From Amycolatopsis acididurans (lineage in GTDB: Bacteria; Actinomycetota; Actinomycetes; Mycobacteriales; Pseudonocardiaceae): a DNA stretch of 33,646 nt. The notes under the pieces are model-generated. The model saw only the letters and a list, made by a program, of their open reading frames with translations, made no database searches and was not told the origin of the DNA. Of this stretch, positions 1-8,546 are shown one piece after another. Each line of letters opens with the position of its first letter. The stretch's first letter is position 1. The position numbers and the translations under genes were made by a program. The DNA is taken from positions 1 to 33,646 of the forward strand of contig NZ_JAAXLS010000066.1 of the NCBI RefSeq assembly GCF_012328925.1, given 5' to 3'.

Positions 1-118
1 AGAAATCGATCGACTCGATCTCAAAGAAACCCCAAACGGGATTCACAAAAACAAACAAAGCTCTACTGGCTTAGTTCACTAGCACACTGTTGAGTTCTCA
101 AACAACACGCGACTCTCG
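1..118 (-). promoter_or_regulatory. Leader of a ribosomal RNA operon; 16S gene lies beyond the left edge
   Basis: Read on the minus strand, positions 110-82 contain the block TGTTTGAGAACTCAACAGTG, the conserved anti-termination/processing element found in actinobacterial 16S rRNA leaders. It is followed by an AT-richer stretch than anywhere else in the window, with short T runs and small inverted repeats (AATCCC-gttt-GGGGTT, GATCGA-c-TCGATC). This is the usual make-up of the precursor segment before mature 16S. The mature 16S gene itself is not in the window, so its presence to the left is inferred. A tyrS gene directly upstream of an rrn operon is a known arrangement in some actinomycetes. 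Confidence 0.62.
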
Positions 119-383
119 GCCGCACTAAGCTTTTATCTTTTGCCGGGCGACACCGTACCCCATCCAAAATCCGGAGATTCATTCGGGGGTTGTGGACTTC
201 GTCCGACCAGGACCACCCACTCTACCACAACTTGGCGGGAGCTTGGTTCGTGATCCCTCGCCTGGTACCCCGTCCCTTCGGGGCTCTCACCCCGTCGGCC
301 CGGTCTCCCTGGCGACGAAGAAAAGATTACATGCCTGGAAAACCGGGCCGAACAGGGGGGTCCCTTAAAGACGAAGCTGCAGG
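119..383 (-). promoter_or_regulatory. Probable rrn promoter region between tyrS and the rRNA leader
   Basis: This gene-free stretch must hold the promoters of the rRNA operon if the leader call is right. No TTGACN -35 box is visible on the minus strand. Possible -10 hexamers are TAGAGT at 219-224, which sits inside a 7-bp inverted repeat (189-195 and 225-231), and TAATCT near 325-330 with a weak TTCGGC box 17 bp upstream. A small hairpin (CCCCG/CGGGG, 268-283) is also present. No clear rho-independent terminator for tyrS was found, so read-through from tyrS into the rRNA operon cannot be excluded. Confidence 0.35.
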
Positions 384-1658
384 TCAGGCCAGCAGACGGA
401 CGCCGCCGGTGGTCCGCTTGCCGCGGCGCACGACGAGCCACTTGCCGTGCAGCGTCCCGTCGACCTCCGGACGCCACTCCTCGTCGGTGATCTTGACGTT
501 GTTCACGTACGCGCCGCCTTCCTTCACGGTGCGGCGTGCGGCGCCCTTGCTGTCCACAAGCCCTGGGGCGATGAGCAGATCGATGATCGTCGGCTGGTCG
601 GCAAGGCGCACCTCACCGGTGGGCACCTCGCGCATCACCGCGTCGACGGTCGCCTCGGACAGCTCGCCGAGCTCTCCCCTGCCGAACAGCGCCTGGCTCG
701 CCATCGTCACCTGACGAGTCTGGTCCGCACCGTGCACGAGCGTGGTGAGTTCTTCGGCGAGCTTCCGCTGCCCCGCCCGCAGCTGTGGCTTGTCCACGGT
801 GAGCTGTTCCAGCTCGGCGATCTCGTCCCGGCTGAGGAAGGTGAACATCTTCAGGTACGGGACGACCTCGGCATCACCCACATTGACGAAGTACTGGAAC
901 CATGCGTACGGCGAGGTCATCGACGGGTCCAGCCAGAGGTTGCCGCCTCCGGTCGACTTACCGAACTTGCGGCCCTCCGAGTCCGTGACAAGCGGTGTCG
1001 TCAGCGCATGCGCGCTGCCGCCGTCGACCTTGCGGATGTAGTCGACCCCGCCGACGATGTTGCCCCACTGGTCCGATCCGCCGATCTGCAGCTTCGTGCC
1101 GTACTTCCGGAACAGCTGCAGGTAGTCGTAGGACTGCAGGAGCAGGTAGCTGAATTCGGTGTAGGACATGCCGTCGGAAGCCAGCCGCCGCTTCACGGTC
1201 TCCCTCGCCAGCATCACGTTGATCGAGAAGTGCTTGCCGACATCGCGCAGGAAGTCGAGTGCGCTGACATCGGCGAACCAGTTCATGTTGTTCTCGATGA
1301 CCGCGCCGGTCGGCGAATCGTCGAACGTCACGAACTTCTCCAGCTGACCGCCGATGCGTTCCAGACGCTGCGCGATGACCTCGCGGCTCACCAGCGTGCG
1401 CTCGCCGACGTCGCGGGGGTCGCCGATCTGGCCGGTGGCGCCGCCGGCCAGCACGATCGGACGGTGTCCGGCGCGCTGGAACCGGGCCAGTGTCAGCAGC
1501 TGCACGAGATTGCCCGCGTGCAGGCTGTCGGCCGTGGGGTCGAAGCCGCCGTAGAGCGTGAGCGGACCGGCGTCCAGATCCTTGCGAAGCGCGTCGATGT
1601 CGGTGGACTGCGCGACGAGCCCGCGCCAGGACAGTTCGTCGAGAATGTGTTCGCTCAC
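384..1658 (-). CDS. tyrS: Tyrosyl-tRNA synthetase
   Basis: Charges tRNA-Tyr with tyrosine in the cytoplasm. The 424-residue product has the class I signatures: the HIGH-type motif HAGN at residues 47-50, the tyrosine pocket segment YTEFSYLLLQSYD around 166-178, GGSDQWGN at 193-200, and a KMSKS-type loop KFGKS at 231-235. An S4 RNA-binding domain fills about the last 70 residues. Length is normal for bacterial TyrRS. The start is GTG, preceded by an AGAGAGGA Shine-Dalgarno stretch. It lies 30 nt after the glycosylase gene in the same direction, so it may be the last gene of the long arg transcript. The next element downstream is the rRNA leader. Confidence 0.97.
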   Translation of the reverse strand: MSEHILDELSWRGLVAQSTDIDALRKDLDAGPLTLYGGFDPTADSLHAGNLVQLLTLARFQRAGHRPIVLAGGATGQIGDPRDVGERTLVSREVIAQRLERIGGQLEKFVTFDDSPTGAVIENNMNWFADVSALDFLRDVGKHFSINVMLARETVKRRLASDGMSYTEFSYLLLQSYDYLQLFRKYGTKLQIGGSDQWGNIVGGVDYIRKVDGGSAHALTTPLVTDSEGRKFGKSTGGGNLWLDPSMTSPYAWFQYFVNVGDAEVVPYLKMFTFLSRDEIAELEQLTVDKPQLRAGQRKLAEELTTLVHGADQTRQVTMASQALFGRGELGELSEATVDAVMREVPTGEVRLADQPTIIDLLIAPGLVDSKGAARRTVKEGGAYVNNVKITDEEWRPEVDGTLHGKWLVVRRGKRTTGGVRLLA

Positions 1659-1688
1659 GATTCGATCCTCTCTTACGAGGTCAACCGA

Positions 1689-2306
1689 CTATTTGGCGGG
1701 TCTGGCCCGGCCGCCACGGCGGTAGGCGGACACCGCGGGCGAGCCCTCGACCCAGAAGCGCCACGGGGTGTCGTGGGCCGCCGCGACGCCGACTCGCGGC
1801 CCGTTGCGGATCTGAGCCGGCGCGATCTCGTCGCCGGTGAGCAGCCGAACGGGCGAGGCTGGATCGACGAGGTCGGCTCCGTTGTGCTGCGGGCCGATGC
1901 CCAGCGCGGAGGTCAGGCGCGCCGGCCCCTGGGCCAGTTCGGCCTCCTTGCGCGCGGCTTTCCGGCGCGCGTGGGCGAGCGGGCCGCCTTCGGTGATCTC
2001 GGCCGCCCGGAGCAGCACCGCGCCGGCCTCACCGTCTTCGCGGCCGACGACGTTGGCACAGAAATGCATGCCGTAGACGAAGTAGACGTAGAGGTGACCG
2101 GCCGGCCCCCACATGACCTCGTTGCGGGCGGTCCTGCCGCGATAGCAGTGCGACGCCGGATCGTCCTGCCCGCGGTATGCCTCGACCTCCACCAGCCGGG
2201 CGCCCACGATGCCCTCCGGCGTCGTCGTCTCGATCACGGCACCCAGCAGCAGGTGGGCGAGATCGATCGGGTCGACGGCGAGTTCCTCGCGTTTGAACAA
2301 CCTCAT
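1689..2306 (-). CDS. DNA-3-methyladenine glycosylase (AAG/MPG family)
   Basis: Base-excision repair enzyme that releases 3-methyladenine and other alkylated or deaminated purines from DNA. The 205-residue product matches the AAG family over its whole length. It has the catalytic glutamate E42 in VEAY, the flipping/stacking tyrosine Y44, H53 in DPASH, and the core PAGHLYVYFVYGMHFCANVV, which aligns with the human active-site strand. A longer open frame exists upstream, but homology begins at MRLFKREEL, so the ATG at 2306 is chosen. The ribosome site is poor (GGGGGA well upstream). It follows argH by 73 nt and precedes tyrS by 30 nt. It has no role in arginine synthesis and is probably just co-transcribed. 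Confidence 0.92.
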   Translation of the reverse strand: MRLFKREELAVDPIDLAHLLLGAVIETTTPEGIVGARLVEVEAYRGQDDPASHCYRGRTARNEVMWGPAGHLYVYFVYGMHFCANVVGREDGEAGAVLLRAAEITEGGPLAHARRKAARKEAELAQGPARLTSALGIGPQHNGADLVDPASPVRLLTGDEIAPAQIRNGPRVGVAAAHDTPWRFWVEGSPAVSAYRRGGRARPAK

Positions 2307-2379
2307 CGCGGCGACCAGTCCCCCGTGCTGCCAGGATCCGGTGTCACGTCGACCGGGTGACCGACCGCCACCGCGCCGG

Positions 2380-3792
2380 TCAGCCGACCCATTCGCGGAA
2401 ATCCGCCACGCGCCCGGTGAGCCGGTCGAGTTGCTCGGCGACCCTGGACGGCGCCGTGCCCCCGCGGGCGTCGCGGGACGCCACCGAACCCTCGACCGTG
2501 AGCACCTCACGCACCTGCGGCGTCAACGCCGGGTGAATCGTCCGCAGCTCGTCGTCGGTCAGATCCTCCAGGCCCGCACCGCGGGATTCGGCGACCCGCA
2601 CGCACTCCCCCGCCGCCTCGTGCGCGACGCGGAACGGAACACCCTGGCGTACAAGCCATTCCGCGATGTCCGTGGCGAGGGTGAACCCCGCCGGGGCGAG
2701 CTCGGCCAGCCGGCCGGTGTGGAAGGTCAGGGTGCCGATCATGCCCGCGATGGCCGGGAACAGCAGCTCCAGCTGTTCCACGGAATCGAAGACCGGTTCC
2801 TTGTCCTCCTGCAGATCCCGGTTGTAGGCCAGCGGCATCGCCTTCAACGTGGCCAGCAGGCCGGTCAGGTTGCCGATCAGCCGGCCGGACTTGCCGCGGG
2901 TCAGCTCCGCGACGTCCGGGTTCTTCTTCTGCGGCATGATCGAGCTGCCGGTCGCCCACGCGTCGTCGAGGGTGACGTAGCCGAACTCGGCCGTGTTCCA
3001 GATGATCACCTCTTCGGCGATCCTGGACAGGTTCACCCCGAGCATCGCCAGGACGAACGCGAACTCGGCGGCGAAGTCCCGCGACGCCGTGCCGTCGATC
3101 GAGTTCTCGACACTGGTGCCGAAACCCAGCTCGCGCGCGACGGCATCCGGGTCCAGGCCCAGCGAGGAACCCGCGAGCGCACCGGAGCCGTAGGGCGACT
3201 CGGCCGTGCGGTCGTCCCAGTCACGCAGGCGGGAGACGTCGCGCAGCAGAGCGTGCGCGTGCGCGAGCAGGTGGTGCGCCAGCAGCACCGGCTGCGCGTG
3301 CTGCAGGTGCGTGCGACCGGGCAGCACCGCATCCGGATACCGCTTCGCCTGCGCCACCAGGGAATCGATCACGTCGAGGGTGCCCGCGGCGACCCGGCGG
3401 GCCGCATCGCGCAGCCACATCCGGAACAGGGTGGCCACCTGGTCGTTGCGCGACCGCCCGGCCCGCAGCTTGCCGCCCAGCTCCGGTCCGGCGCGTTCCA
3501 GCAGCCCGCGTTCGAGGGCCGTGTGCACGTCCTCGTCCTCGAGTACCGGGGTGAACGCGCCGGAGGACACGTCCTCGGCAAGCTGGTCGAGTGCCTTCAG
3601 CATCCCGGCCAGCTCGTCGTCGGTGAGCAGGCCCGCGCCGCGCAGCACGCGTGCGTGGGCGCGGGAACCCGCGATGTCGTAGGGCGCCAGGCGCCAGTCG
3701 AAGTGGGTCGAAGCCGACAGCTTCGCCATCGCCTCGGCCGGTCCGCTGGCGAACCTGCCGCCCCACAACTGAACGGGCTGCTTGTCAGCCAT
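2380..3792 (-). CDS. argH: Argininosuccinate lyase
   Basis: Last step of arginine synthesis: splits argininosuccinate into arginine and fumarate. The 470-residue protein belongs to the fumarase/aspartase superfamily and forms tetramers in that family. Visible signatures are AGRSRND at 111-117, THLQHAQP at 161-168 with the catalytic histidine H162, and the superfamily loop GSSIMPQKKN at 282-291, which carries the catalytic serine. An in-frame ATG 18 codons upstream lies inside argG. The ATG at 3792, preceded by GAGG, is used because homology begins at MADKQPVQLWGGRF. It starts 5 nt after the argG stop codon, so the two are translated from one message. Confidence 0.97.
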   Translation of the reverse strand: MADKQPVQLWGGRFASGPAEAMAKLSASTHFDWRLAPYDIAGSRAHARVLRGAGLLTDDELAGMLKALDQLAEDVSSGAFTPVLEDEDVHTALERGLLERAGPELGGKLRAGRSRNDQVATLFRMWLRDAARRVAAGTLDVIDSLVAQAKRYPDAVLPGRTHLQHAQPVLLAHHLLAHAHALLRDVSRLRDWDDRTAESPYGSGALAGSSLGLDPDAVARELGFGTSVENSIDGTASRDFAAEFAFVLAMLGVNLSRIAEEVIIWNTAEFGYVTLDDAWATGSSIMPQKKNPDVAELTRGKSGRLIGNLTGLLATLKAMPLAYNRDLQEDKEPVFDSVEQLELLFPAIAGMIGTLTFHTGRLAELAPAGFTLATDIAEWLVRQGVPFRVAHEAAGECVRVAESRGAGLEDLTDDELRTIHPALTPQVREVLTVEGSVASRDARGGTAPSRVAEQLDRLTGRVADFREWVG

Positions 3793-3797
3793 GAACC

Positions 3798-4997
3798 TCA
3801 GCTCTTCTGGTCGCGCTTCGCGGCGATCTTGCTCGGCAGGCCCCACAACTGGACGAAGCCTTTCGCCAGCGACTGGTCGAAGGTGTCGCCCTCGTCGTAG
3901 GTGGCCAGGTTGAAGTCGTACAGCGACTGCTCGCTGCGACGGCCGGTCACCACGGCGGTGCCGGCGTGCAGGCGCAGCCGGATCTCACCGGTCACGTGCT
4001 GCTGGCTCTTCGCGATGAACGAGTCCAGCGCGTCCTTCAGCGGCGAGAACCACAGGCCGTCGTAGACCAGCTCGGTCCACCGCTGGCTGACCTGCCGCTT
4101 GAACCGGGCCAGGTCCCGCTCGACCGTGACGTTCTCCAGCTCCTGATGCGCGGTGATCAGCGCCATCGCGCCCGGCGCCTCGTAGACCTCGCGGCTCTTG
4201 ATACCGACGAGACGGTCCTCGACCATGTCCAGGCGGCCGATGCCCTGTGCGCCCGCCCGCTTGTTGAGCTGCTGGATCGCTTCGAGCATCGTCACGGGCT
4301 TGCCGTCGATCGCGGTCGGCACGCCCTTCTCGAACGTGATCACCAGCTCGTCCGGCGCCTGGAAGTTGACCGTCGGGTCCTCGGTGTAGGAGTAGACGTC
4401 CTTGGTGGGCGCGTTCCACAGGTCCTCGAGGAAGCCGGTCTCCACAGCGCGGCCCCACACGTTCTGGTCGATCGAGAACGGGGACTTCTTGGTCACGTCG
4501 ATCGGCAGGTTGCGCTGCTCGGCGTAGGCGATCGCCTTCTCACGGGTCCACGCGAAGTCACGCACCGGCGCGATCACCTTGAGGTCGGGCACCAGCGCAC
4601 CGAGGCCGACCTCGAAACGGACCTGGTCGTTGCCCTTGCCCGTGCAGCCGTGCGCGACCGTGGTGGCGTTGTGGTACTTCGCCGCCTCCGCGAGGTGCTT
4701 GACGATGACCGGCCGGGACAGCGCCGACACCAGCGGGTAACGGTCCATGTAGAGCGCGTCGGCCTGCAGCGCGGGCAGGCAGTACTGCTCGGCGAACTCG
4801 TCACGCGCGTCGGCGACGACGGCCTCGACCGCCCCACAGTCCAGCGCGCGCCGGCGGATGGTCTCCAGGTCCTCGCCACCCTGGCCGAGGTCGACGGCCA
4901 CGGCCACCACCTCGGCCCCGGTCTCCTCGGCGATCCAGCCGATACCCACCGAGGTGTCCAGCCCGCCCGAGTACGCGAGCACCACCCGTTCAGTCAT
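3798..4997 (-). CDS. argG: Argininosuccinate synthase
   Basis: ATP-dependent joining of citrulline and aspartate to argininosuccinate. The 399-residue product starts almost at once with the N-type ATP pyrophosphatase P-loop AYSGGLDTS (residues 8-16), and GCTGKGNDQVRFE lies near residues 113-125. Length is typical. The ATG at 4997 is preceded by AAGGAGAA at good spacing. An in-frame ATG 8 codons upstream lies in the end of argR and lacks such a site. The first 8 nt overlap the end of argR, and argH follows after 5 nt, consistent with an argR-argG-argH cotranscript. Confidence 0.97.
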   Translation of the reverse strand: MTERVVLAYSGGLDTSVGIGWIAEETGAEVVAVAVDLGQGGEDLETIRRRALDCGAVEAVVADARDEFAEQYCLPALQADALYMDRYPLVSALSRPVIVKHLAEAAKYHNATTVAHGCTGKGNDQVRFEVGLGALVPDLKVIAPVRDFAWTREKAIAYAEQRNLPIDVTKKSPFSIDQNVWGRAVETGFLEDLWNAPTKDVYSYTEDPTVNFQAPDELVITFEKGVPTAIDGKPVTMLEAIQQLNKRAGAQGIGRLDMVEDRLVGIKSREVYEAPGAMALITAHQELENVTVERDLARFKRQVSQRWTELVYDGLWFSPLKDALDSFIAKSQQHVTGEIRLRLHAGTAVVTGRRSEQSLYDFNLATYDEGDTFDQSLAKGFVQLWGLPSKIAAKRDQKS

Positions 4998-5529
4998 TCC
5001 CGTTCTCCTTGCCGTGTTCAACGTCCAAAGTAGACGACCGCCGCGCGAGCGCGGTGAAGCGGTCGGCCAGGTCCCGTCCGGACAGCGGTTCCCTGGCGAT
5101 CACCGCTACCGTGTCGTCGCCGGCGATCGACCCGACGACCTCTTCCAGCGCCGCCCGGTCGATCGCGCTGGCCAGGAACTGCGCCGCGCCCGGCGGCGTG
5201 CGCAGCACCGTGAGGTTGCCCGAGGCGTCCACCGAAACCATCAGCTCCGCCAGCAACCGCGACAACCGGGTGGTGCCACCCTGCACTCCGCGCACCGGGC
5301 TGCCGTCCTCGGGGATCACGTACACCGGCGCGCCGGAGTCCGCGCCCCGCAGCTTGACCGCGCCGAGCTCGTCCAGGTCCCGTGACAAGGTAGCCTGCGT
5401 GACCTCGACGCCCTCGGCGGCCAGCAGCTTCGCCAGCTCCGTCTGGCTGCGGATGGCCATCGTGGACACCAGCTCGGTGATCCTCGCCTGGCGCGCCGCG
5501 CGGCTTATCGTCGTTCGCTCAGCAACCAC
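4990..5529 (-). CDS. argR: Arginine repressor
   Basis: Transcription factor that binds ARG boxes when arginine is plentiful and shuts off the arg genes. The 179-residue product has the N-terminal winged helix-turn-helix (about residues 12-75, with the recognition segment QATLSRDLDELGAVK, S49/R50) and the C-terminal hexamerisation and arginine-binding domain (about 95-170, with GDDT at 137-140). The start is assigned to GTG at 5529, 25 nt inside the end of argF, because homology begins about ten residues later and no clear ribosome site exists. Expression probably relies on translational coupling to argF. Its position inside its own target operon implies autoregulation through the argC promoter. 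The exact start is uncertain by a few codons. Confidence 0.94.
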   Translation of the reverse strand: MVAERTTISRAARQARITELVSTMAIRSQTELAKLLAAEGVEVTQATLSRDLDELGAVKLRGADSGAPVYVIPEDGSPVRGVQGGTTRLSRLLAELMVSVDASGNLTVLRTPPGAAQFLASAIDRAALEEVVGSIAGDDTVAVIAREPLSGRDLADRFTALARRSSTLDVEHGKENGND

Positions 5530-6431
5530 ACCAACAACGCTTTCTGTGCGTGCAGACGGTTTTCGGCCTCGTCCCACACGGCGCTGGCCGGGCCGTCGAG
5601 CACCTCGTCGGTGATCTCCCAGCCGCGATGCGCCGGCAGGCAGTGCAGCACGATCGCGTCCGGCGCCGCCTTGCCCAGCAGCTCGGAGTTGATCTGCAGT
5701 TTGCGGAACGGCGTGACCCGGTCCAGCCCGTCGTTCTCCTGCCCCATCGAGGTCCAGGTGTCGGTGACCAGTACGTCGGCGCCTTCCACCGCGGCCTCGG
5801 CCTCGGTGAACACGGTGGCGCTGCCGCCGGTCTGCTCCGCGCGTTCCTTCGCCGCGAGCGTCACCTCCTGCAGCGGCTGGAAACCCTCCGGTGTGACGAC
5901 CCGGACGTTGAGCCCCGCGGTGGCACCACCCAGCATCAGCGAATGCGCCATGTTGTTGGCGCCGTCGCCGAGGTAGGTCAGCGTCAGCCCGGCCAGTTCG
6001 CCCTTGCGCTCGCGGATGGTCTGCAGGTCCGCGAGCACCTGGCACGGATGGAACTCATCGGTCAGCGCGTTGACCACCGGCACCGTCGCGGCCGAGGCCA
6101 TCGCGTTGATCCGCTGCTGCGCGAAGGTCCGCCACACGACCGCGTCGACATAGCGCGAAAGCACCCGCGCGGTGTCCTCGATCGTCTCCTCACGGCCCAG
6201 CTGCATCGAGCGGCCGTCCACGATGATCGGGTGACCGCCCAGCTGCGCGATGCCGACCTCGAAGGACAGTCGGGTGCGCGTGGAGTTCTTCTCGAACAGC
6301 ACGGCGACCGACTTCGGCCCCGCCAGCGCGCGGTTGCCGAGCGGATCCTTCTTCAGTTCGTCGGCGAGGTCGAGAACCGCGAGCTGCTCCTCGGGAGTCA
6401 GATCGTCGTCGCGGAGGAAGTGGCGGGGCAT
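5505..6431 (-). CDS. argF: Ornithine carbamoyltransferase
   Basis: Transfers the carbamoyl group from carbamoyl phosphate to ornithine, giving citrulline. The 308-residue protein shows the carbamoyl-phosphate loop STRTR at 50-54, HPCQ at 128-131, and the ornithine-binding HCLPAHRG at 263-270, all intact. The ATG at 6431 sits one base after the argD stop codon, with AAGGA in the end of argD. The in-frame ATG at 6554 would extend deep into argD and is rejected. The 3' end overlaps argR. Confidence 0.97.
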   Translation of the reverse strand: MPRHFLRDDDLTPEEQLAVLDLADELKKDPLGNRALAGPKSVAVLFEKNSTRTRLSFEVGIAQLGGHPIIVDGRSMQLGREETIEDTARVLSRYVDAVVWRTFAQQRINAMASAATVPVVNALTDEFHPCQVLADLQTIRERKGELAGLTLTYLGDGANNMAHSLMLGGATAGLNVRVVTPEGFQPLQEVTLAAKERAEQTGGSATVFTEAEAAVEGADVLVTDTWTSMGQENDGLDRVTPFRKLQINSELLGKAAPDAIVLHCLPAHRGWEITDEVLDGPASAVWDEAENRLHAQKALLVWLLSERR

Positions 6432-6432
6432 G

Positions 6433-7629
6433 TCAGTCCTTCGTGGCGGTGTCGAGCACGTTCGGGAGTGCGGTGAGGAAACCGTGGGCCTGCTCCTCGG
6501 TGAGGACCAGGGGCGGAGCCAGCCGGATGGTGTCCGGAGCCACCGGGTTGACAAGGTAACCGGCCTCCTGGGCGGCCTTCGCGACCGCCGGGGCGACGGC
6601 TTCCCGCAACGCGATCCCGATCAGCAGGCCCGCGCCGCGCACGCCGCCGACGAGGGGATGCCGCATCTCCTCGACGCCGGCGGCGATGTCCTTGCCGAGC
6701 GCGGACACGTGGTGGTTGAGGTTGTCCTTCGTGATGGCGCGCAGCACCGCGAGCCCGGCGGCGCAGGACACCGGGTTGCCGCCGAACGTGGTGCCGTGCT
6801 GGCCCGGTTTGAGCAGGTCACCGGCCGCACCGACGCCGATCGTGGCGCCCAGCGGGAGCCCGCCGCCCAGCCCCTTGGCCAGCGTGATGACGTCCGGGGT
6901 GATCCCGGCGCGCTGGAAGGCGAACCACACGCCCGTGCGGGCGATGCCGGTCTGCACCTCGTCGAGGACGAGCAGCGAGCCCGTCTCCTTGGTGATCTCG
7001 CGAGCGGCCTGCAGGAAGCCGTCGGGTGCGGGAATCACGCCGCCCTCGCCGAGGATCGGCTCCAGCACGACGGCCGCCGTGTCGGTGTCCACCGCCGCGC
7101 GCAACGCGTCGATGTCGCCGAAGGGGATGTGAGTGACGCCGGGCATGAGCGGCTCGAACGGCTCGCGCTTCGCGGGCTGGCCGGTGAGCGCGAGCGAGCC
7201 CATGGTGCGACCGTGGAAGGCGCCCTCGCAGGCGACGATCTTGGTGCGGCCGGTCAGCCTGCTGATCTTGATCGCGGCCTCGTTGGCCTCGGCACCGGAA
7301 TTGCTGAACAGCACCTTGGCGTTGCCGGACAGGCCCGCGACGTCGAGCAGCGCCTCGGCCAGCTCGACGGCGACCGGGTTGATGTAGAGGTTCGAGGTGT
7401 GCCCGAGCGTGCTGATCTGCTCGGTCACGGCACGGACGATCTCGGGGTGCGCGTGGCCCAGCGCGTTGACCGCGATGCCGCCGAGCAGGTCGATGTACTC
7501 CTTGCCGTCGGCGTCCCACACGCGGGCGCCCTCGCCGCGTACCAGGGTCAGCTGCGGGGTGCCGTAGTTGTCCATCAGCGCGGACTGCCAGTGCGCCTGG
7601 CCGTCCACATTGGACGCTAGCTGGTTCAT
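6433..7629 (-). CDS. argD: Acetylornithine aminotransferase
   Basis: PLP-dependent class III aminotransferase converting N-acetylglutamate semialdehyde to N-acetylornithine with glutamate as donor. In actinobacteria the same enzyme type may also serve lysine synthesis. The 398-residue product has the PLP lysine K252 in TLAKGLGGG, the cofactor aspartate D223 in LDEVQTG, and the phosphate-binding SGAEANEAA at about 111-119. The ATG at 7629 overlaps the argB stop codon as ATGA and has GAGGAG upstream. Length is normal. Confidence 0.96.
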   Translation of the reverse strand: MNQLASNVDGQAHWQSALMDNYGTPQLTLVRGEGARVWDADGKEYIDLLGGIAVNALGHAHPEIVRAVTEQISTLGHTSNLYINPVAVELAEALLDVAGLSGNAKVLFSNSGAEANEAAIKISRLTGRTKIVACEGAFHGRTMGSLALTGQPAKREPFEPLMPGVTHIPFGDIDALRAAVDTDTAAVVLEPILGEGGVIPAPDGFLQAAREITKETGSLLVLDEVQTGIARTGVWFAFQRAGITPDVITLAKGLGGGLPLGATIGVGAAGDLLKPGQHGTTFGGNPVSCAAGLAVLRAITKDNLNHHVSALGKDIAAGVEEMRHPLVGGVRGAGLLIGIALREAVAPAVAKAAQEAGYLVNPVAPDTIRLAPPLVLTEEQAHGFLTALPNVLDTATKD

Positions 7630-8546
7630 TCGAGCTCCTCTTCGGGCAGGACCATGGTGCCGATGCCGCGGGATGTGAAGACTTCGAGCAGAACGGAGTG
7701 CGCGAGGCGCCCGTCGATGACATGTGCGCGGCTGACCCCGCCCCGCACCGCCTTCACACAGGCCTCCATCTTGGGGATCATGCCGCTGGCCAGTTCCGGC
7801 AGCATCTGTTCGAGCCGGTCGACCCGGATCCGGTCGATCAGCGACGACCGGTCCGGCCAGTTGGCGTAGAGGCCCTCGACGTCGGTCAGCACGACCAGCT
7901 TCTCCGCCCCGAGCGCGGCGGCGAGCGCCCCGGCGGCGGTGTCGGCGTTGACGTTGTGGACCACGCCGTCGGCGTCCGGGGCGACCGTCGAGACGACCGG
8001 GATGCGCCCGGCGTTGACAATGTCGAGCACCGCGTCCGGGTTGACCGAGGCGACCTCGCCGACGAGGCCGACATCGACCGCCTCCCCGTTGACGGTCGCG
8101 TGCTTGCGCTCGGCGATGAACAGCTGCGCGTCCTCCCCCGAGATGCCGACCGCGTACGGGCCGTGCGCGTTGATCAGCCCGACCAGTTCGCGGCTGACCT
8201 GGCCGACCAGCACCATGCGGACGATGTCCATCGTTTCGGGCGTGGTGACCCGCAGGCCGCCTTTGAATTCACCGACGAGCCCGACTCGCTTGAGCATCGC
8301 GGTGATCTGCGGGCCACCCCCGTGCACCACGACCGGGCGCAGGCCCGCGAGCCGCAGGAACACCATGTCCTGCGCGAACGCGTGCTTGAGCTGATCGTCG
8401 ATCATCGCGTTGCCGCCGTACTTGACCACGACGGTGGCGCCGTGGAAGCGCTGCAGCCACGGCAGCGCCTCGATGAGCACCCCGGCTTTCTCGGCCGCGG
8501 TGGCGAGCCGCTCGTCGGCGGCGATCAGGTCTTCTGGCGGGGTCAT
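7626..8546 (-). CDS. argB: Acetylglutamate kinase
   Basis: Phosphorylates N-acetylglutamate, usually the feedback-controlled step of the linear/cyclic arginine pathway. The 306-residue protein has the amino-acid-kinase fold signatures VVVKYGGNAM and VVVHGGGP, followed by the C-terminal segment LLEVFTSRGIGTMV. The N-terminal extension of about 25 residues before the kinase core and the GIGTM segment are the features of the arginine-inhibited hexameric form. Feedback inhibition by arginine is therefore likely, though inferred. The ATG overlaps the argJ stop as ATGA, with no separate strong ribosome site, so translation is probably coupled. Confidence 0.97.
   Translation of the reverse strand: MTPPEDLIAADERLATAAEKAGVLIEALPWLQRFHGATVVVKYGGNAMIDDQLKHAFAQDMVFLRLAGLRPVVVHGGGPQITAMLKRVGLVGEFKGGLRVTTPETMDIVRMVLVGQVSRELVGLINAHGPYAVGISGEDAQLFIAERKHATVNGEAVDVGLVGEVASVNPDAVLDIVNAGRIPVVSTVAPDADGVVHNVNADTAAGALAAALGAEKLVVLTDVEGLYANWPDRSSLIDRIRVDRLEQMLPELASGMIPKMEACVKAVRGGVSRAHVIDGRLAHSVLLEVFTSRGIGTMVLPEEELE

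Noticed and set aside
447..2360. Long open frame on the plus strand opposite tyrS and the glycosylase gene
   Set aside because: It is antisense to well-supported genes, the product is a low-complexity mix rich in R, G, A and H without domains, and such shadows are expected at this GC content.
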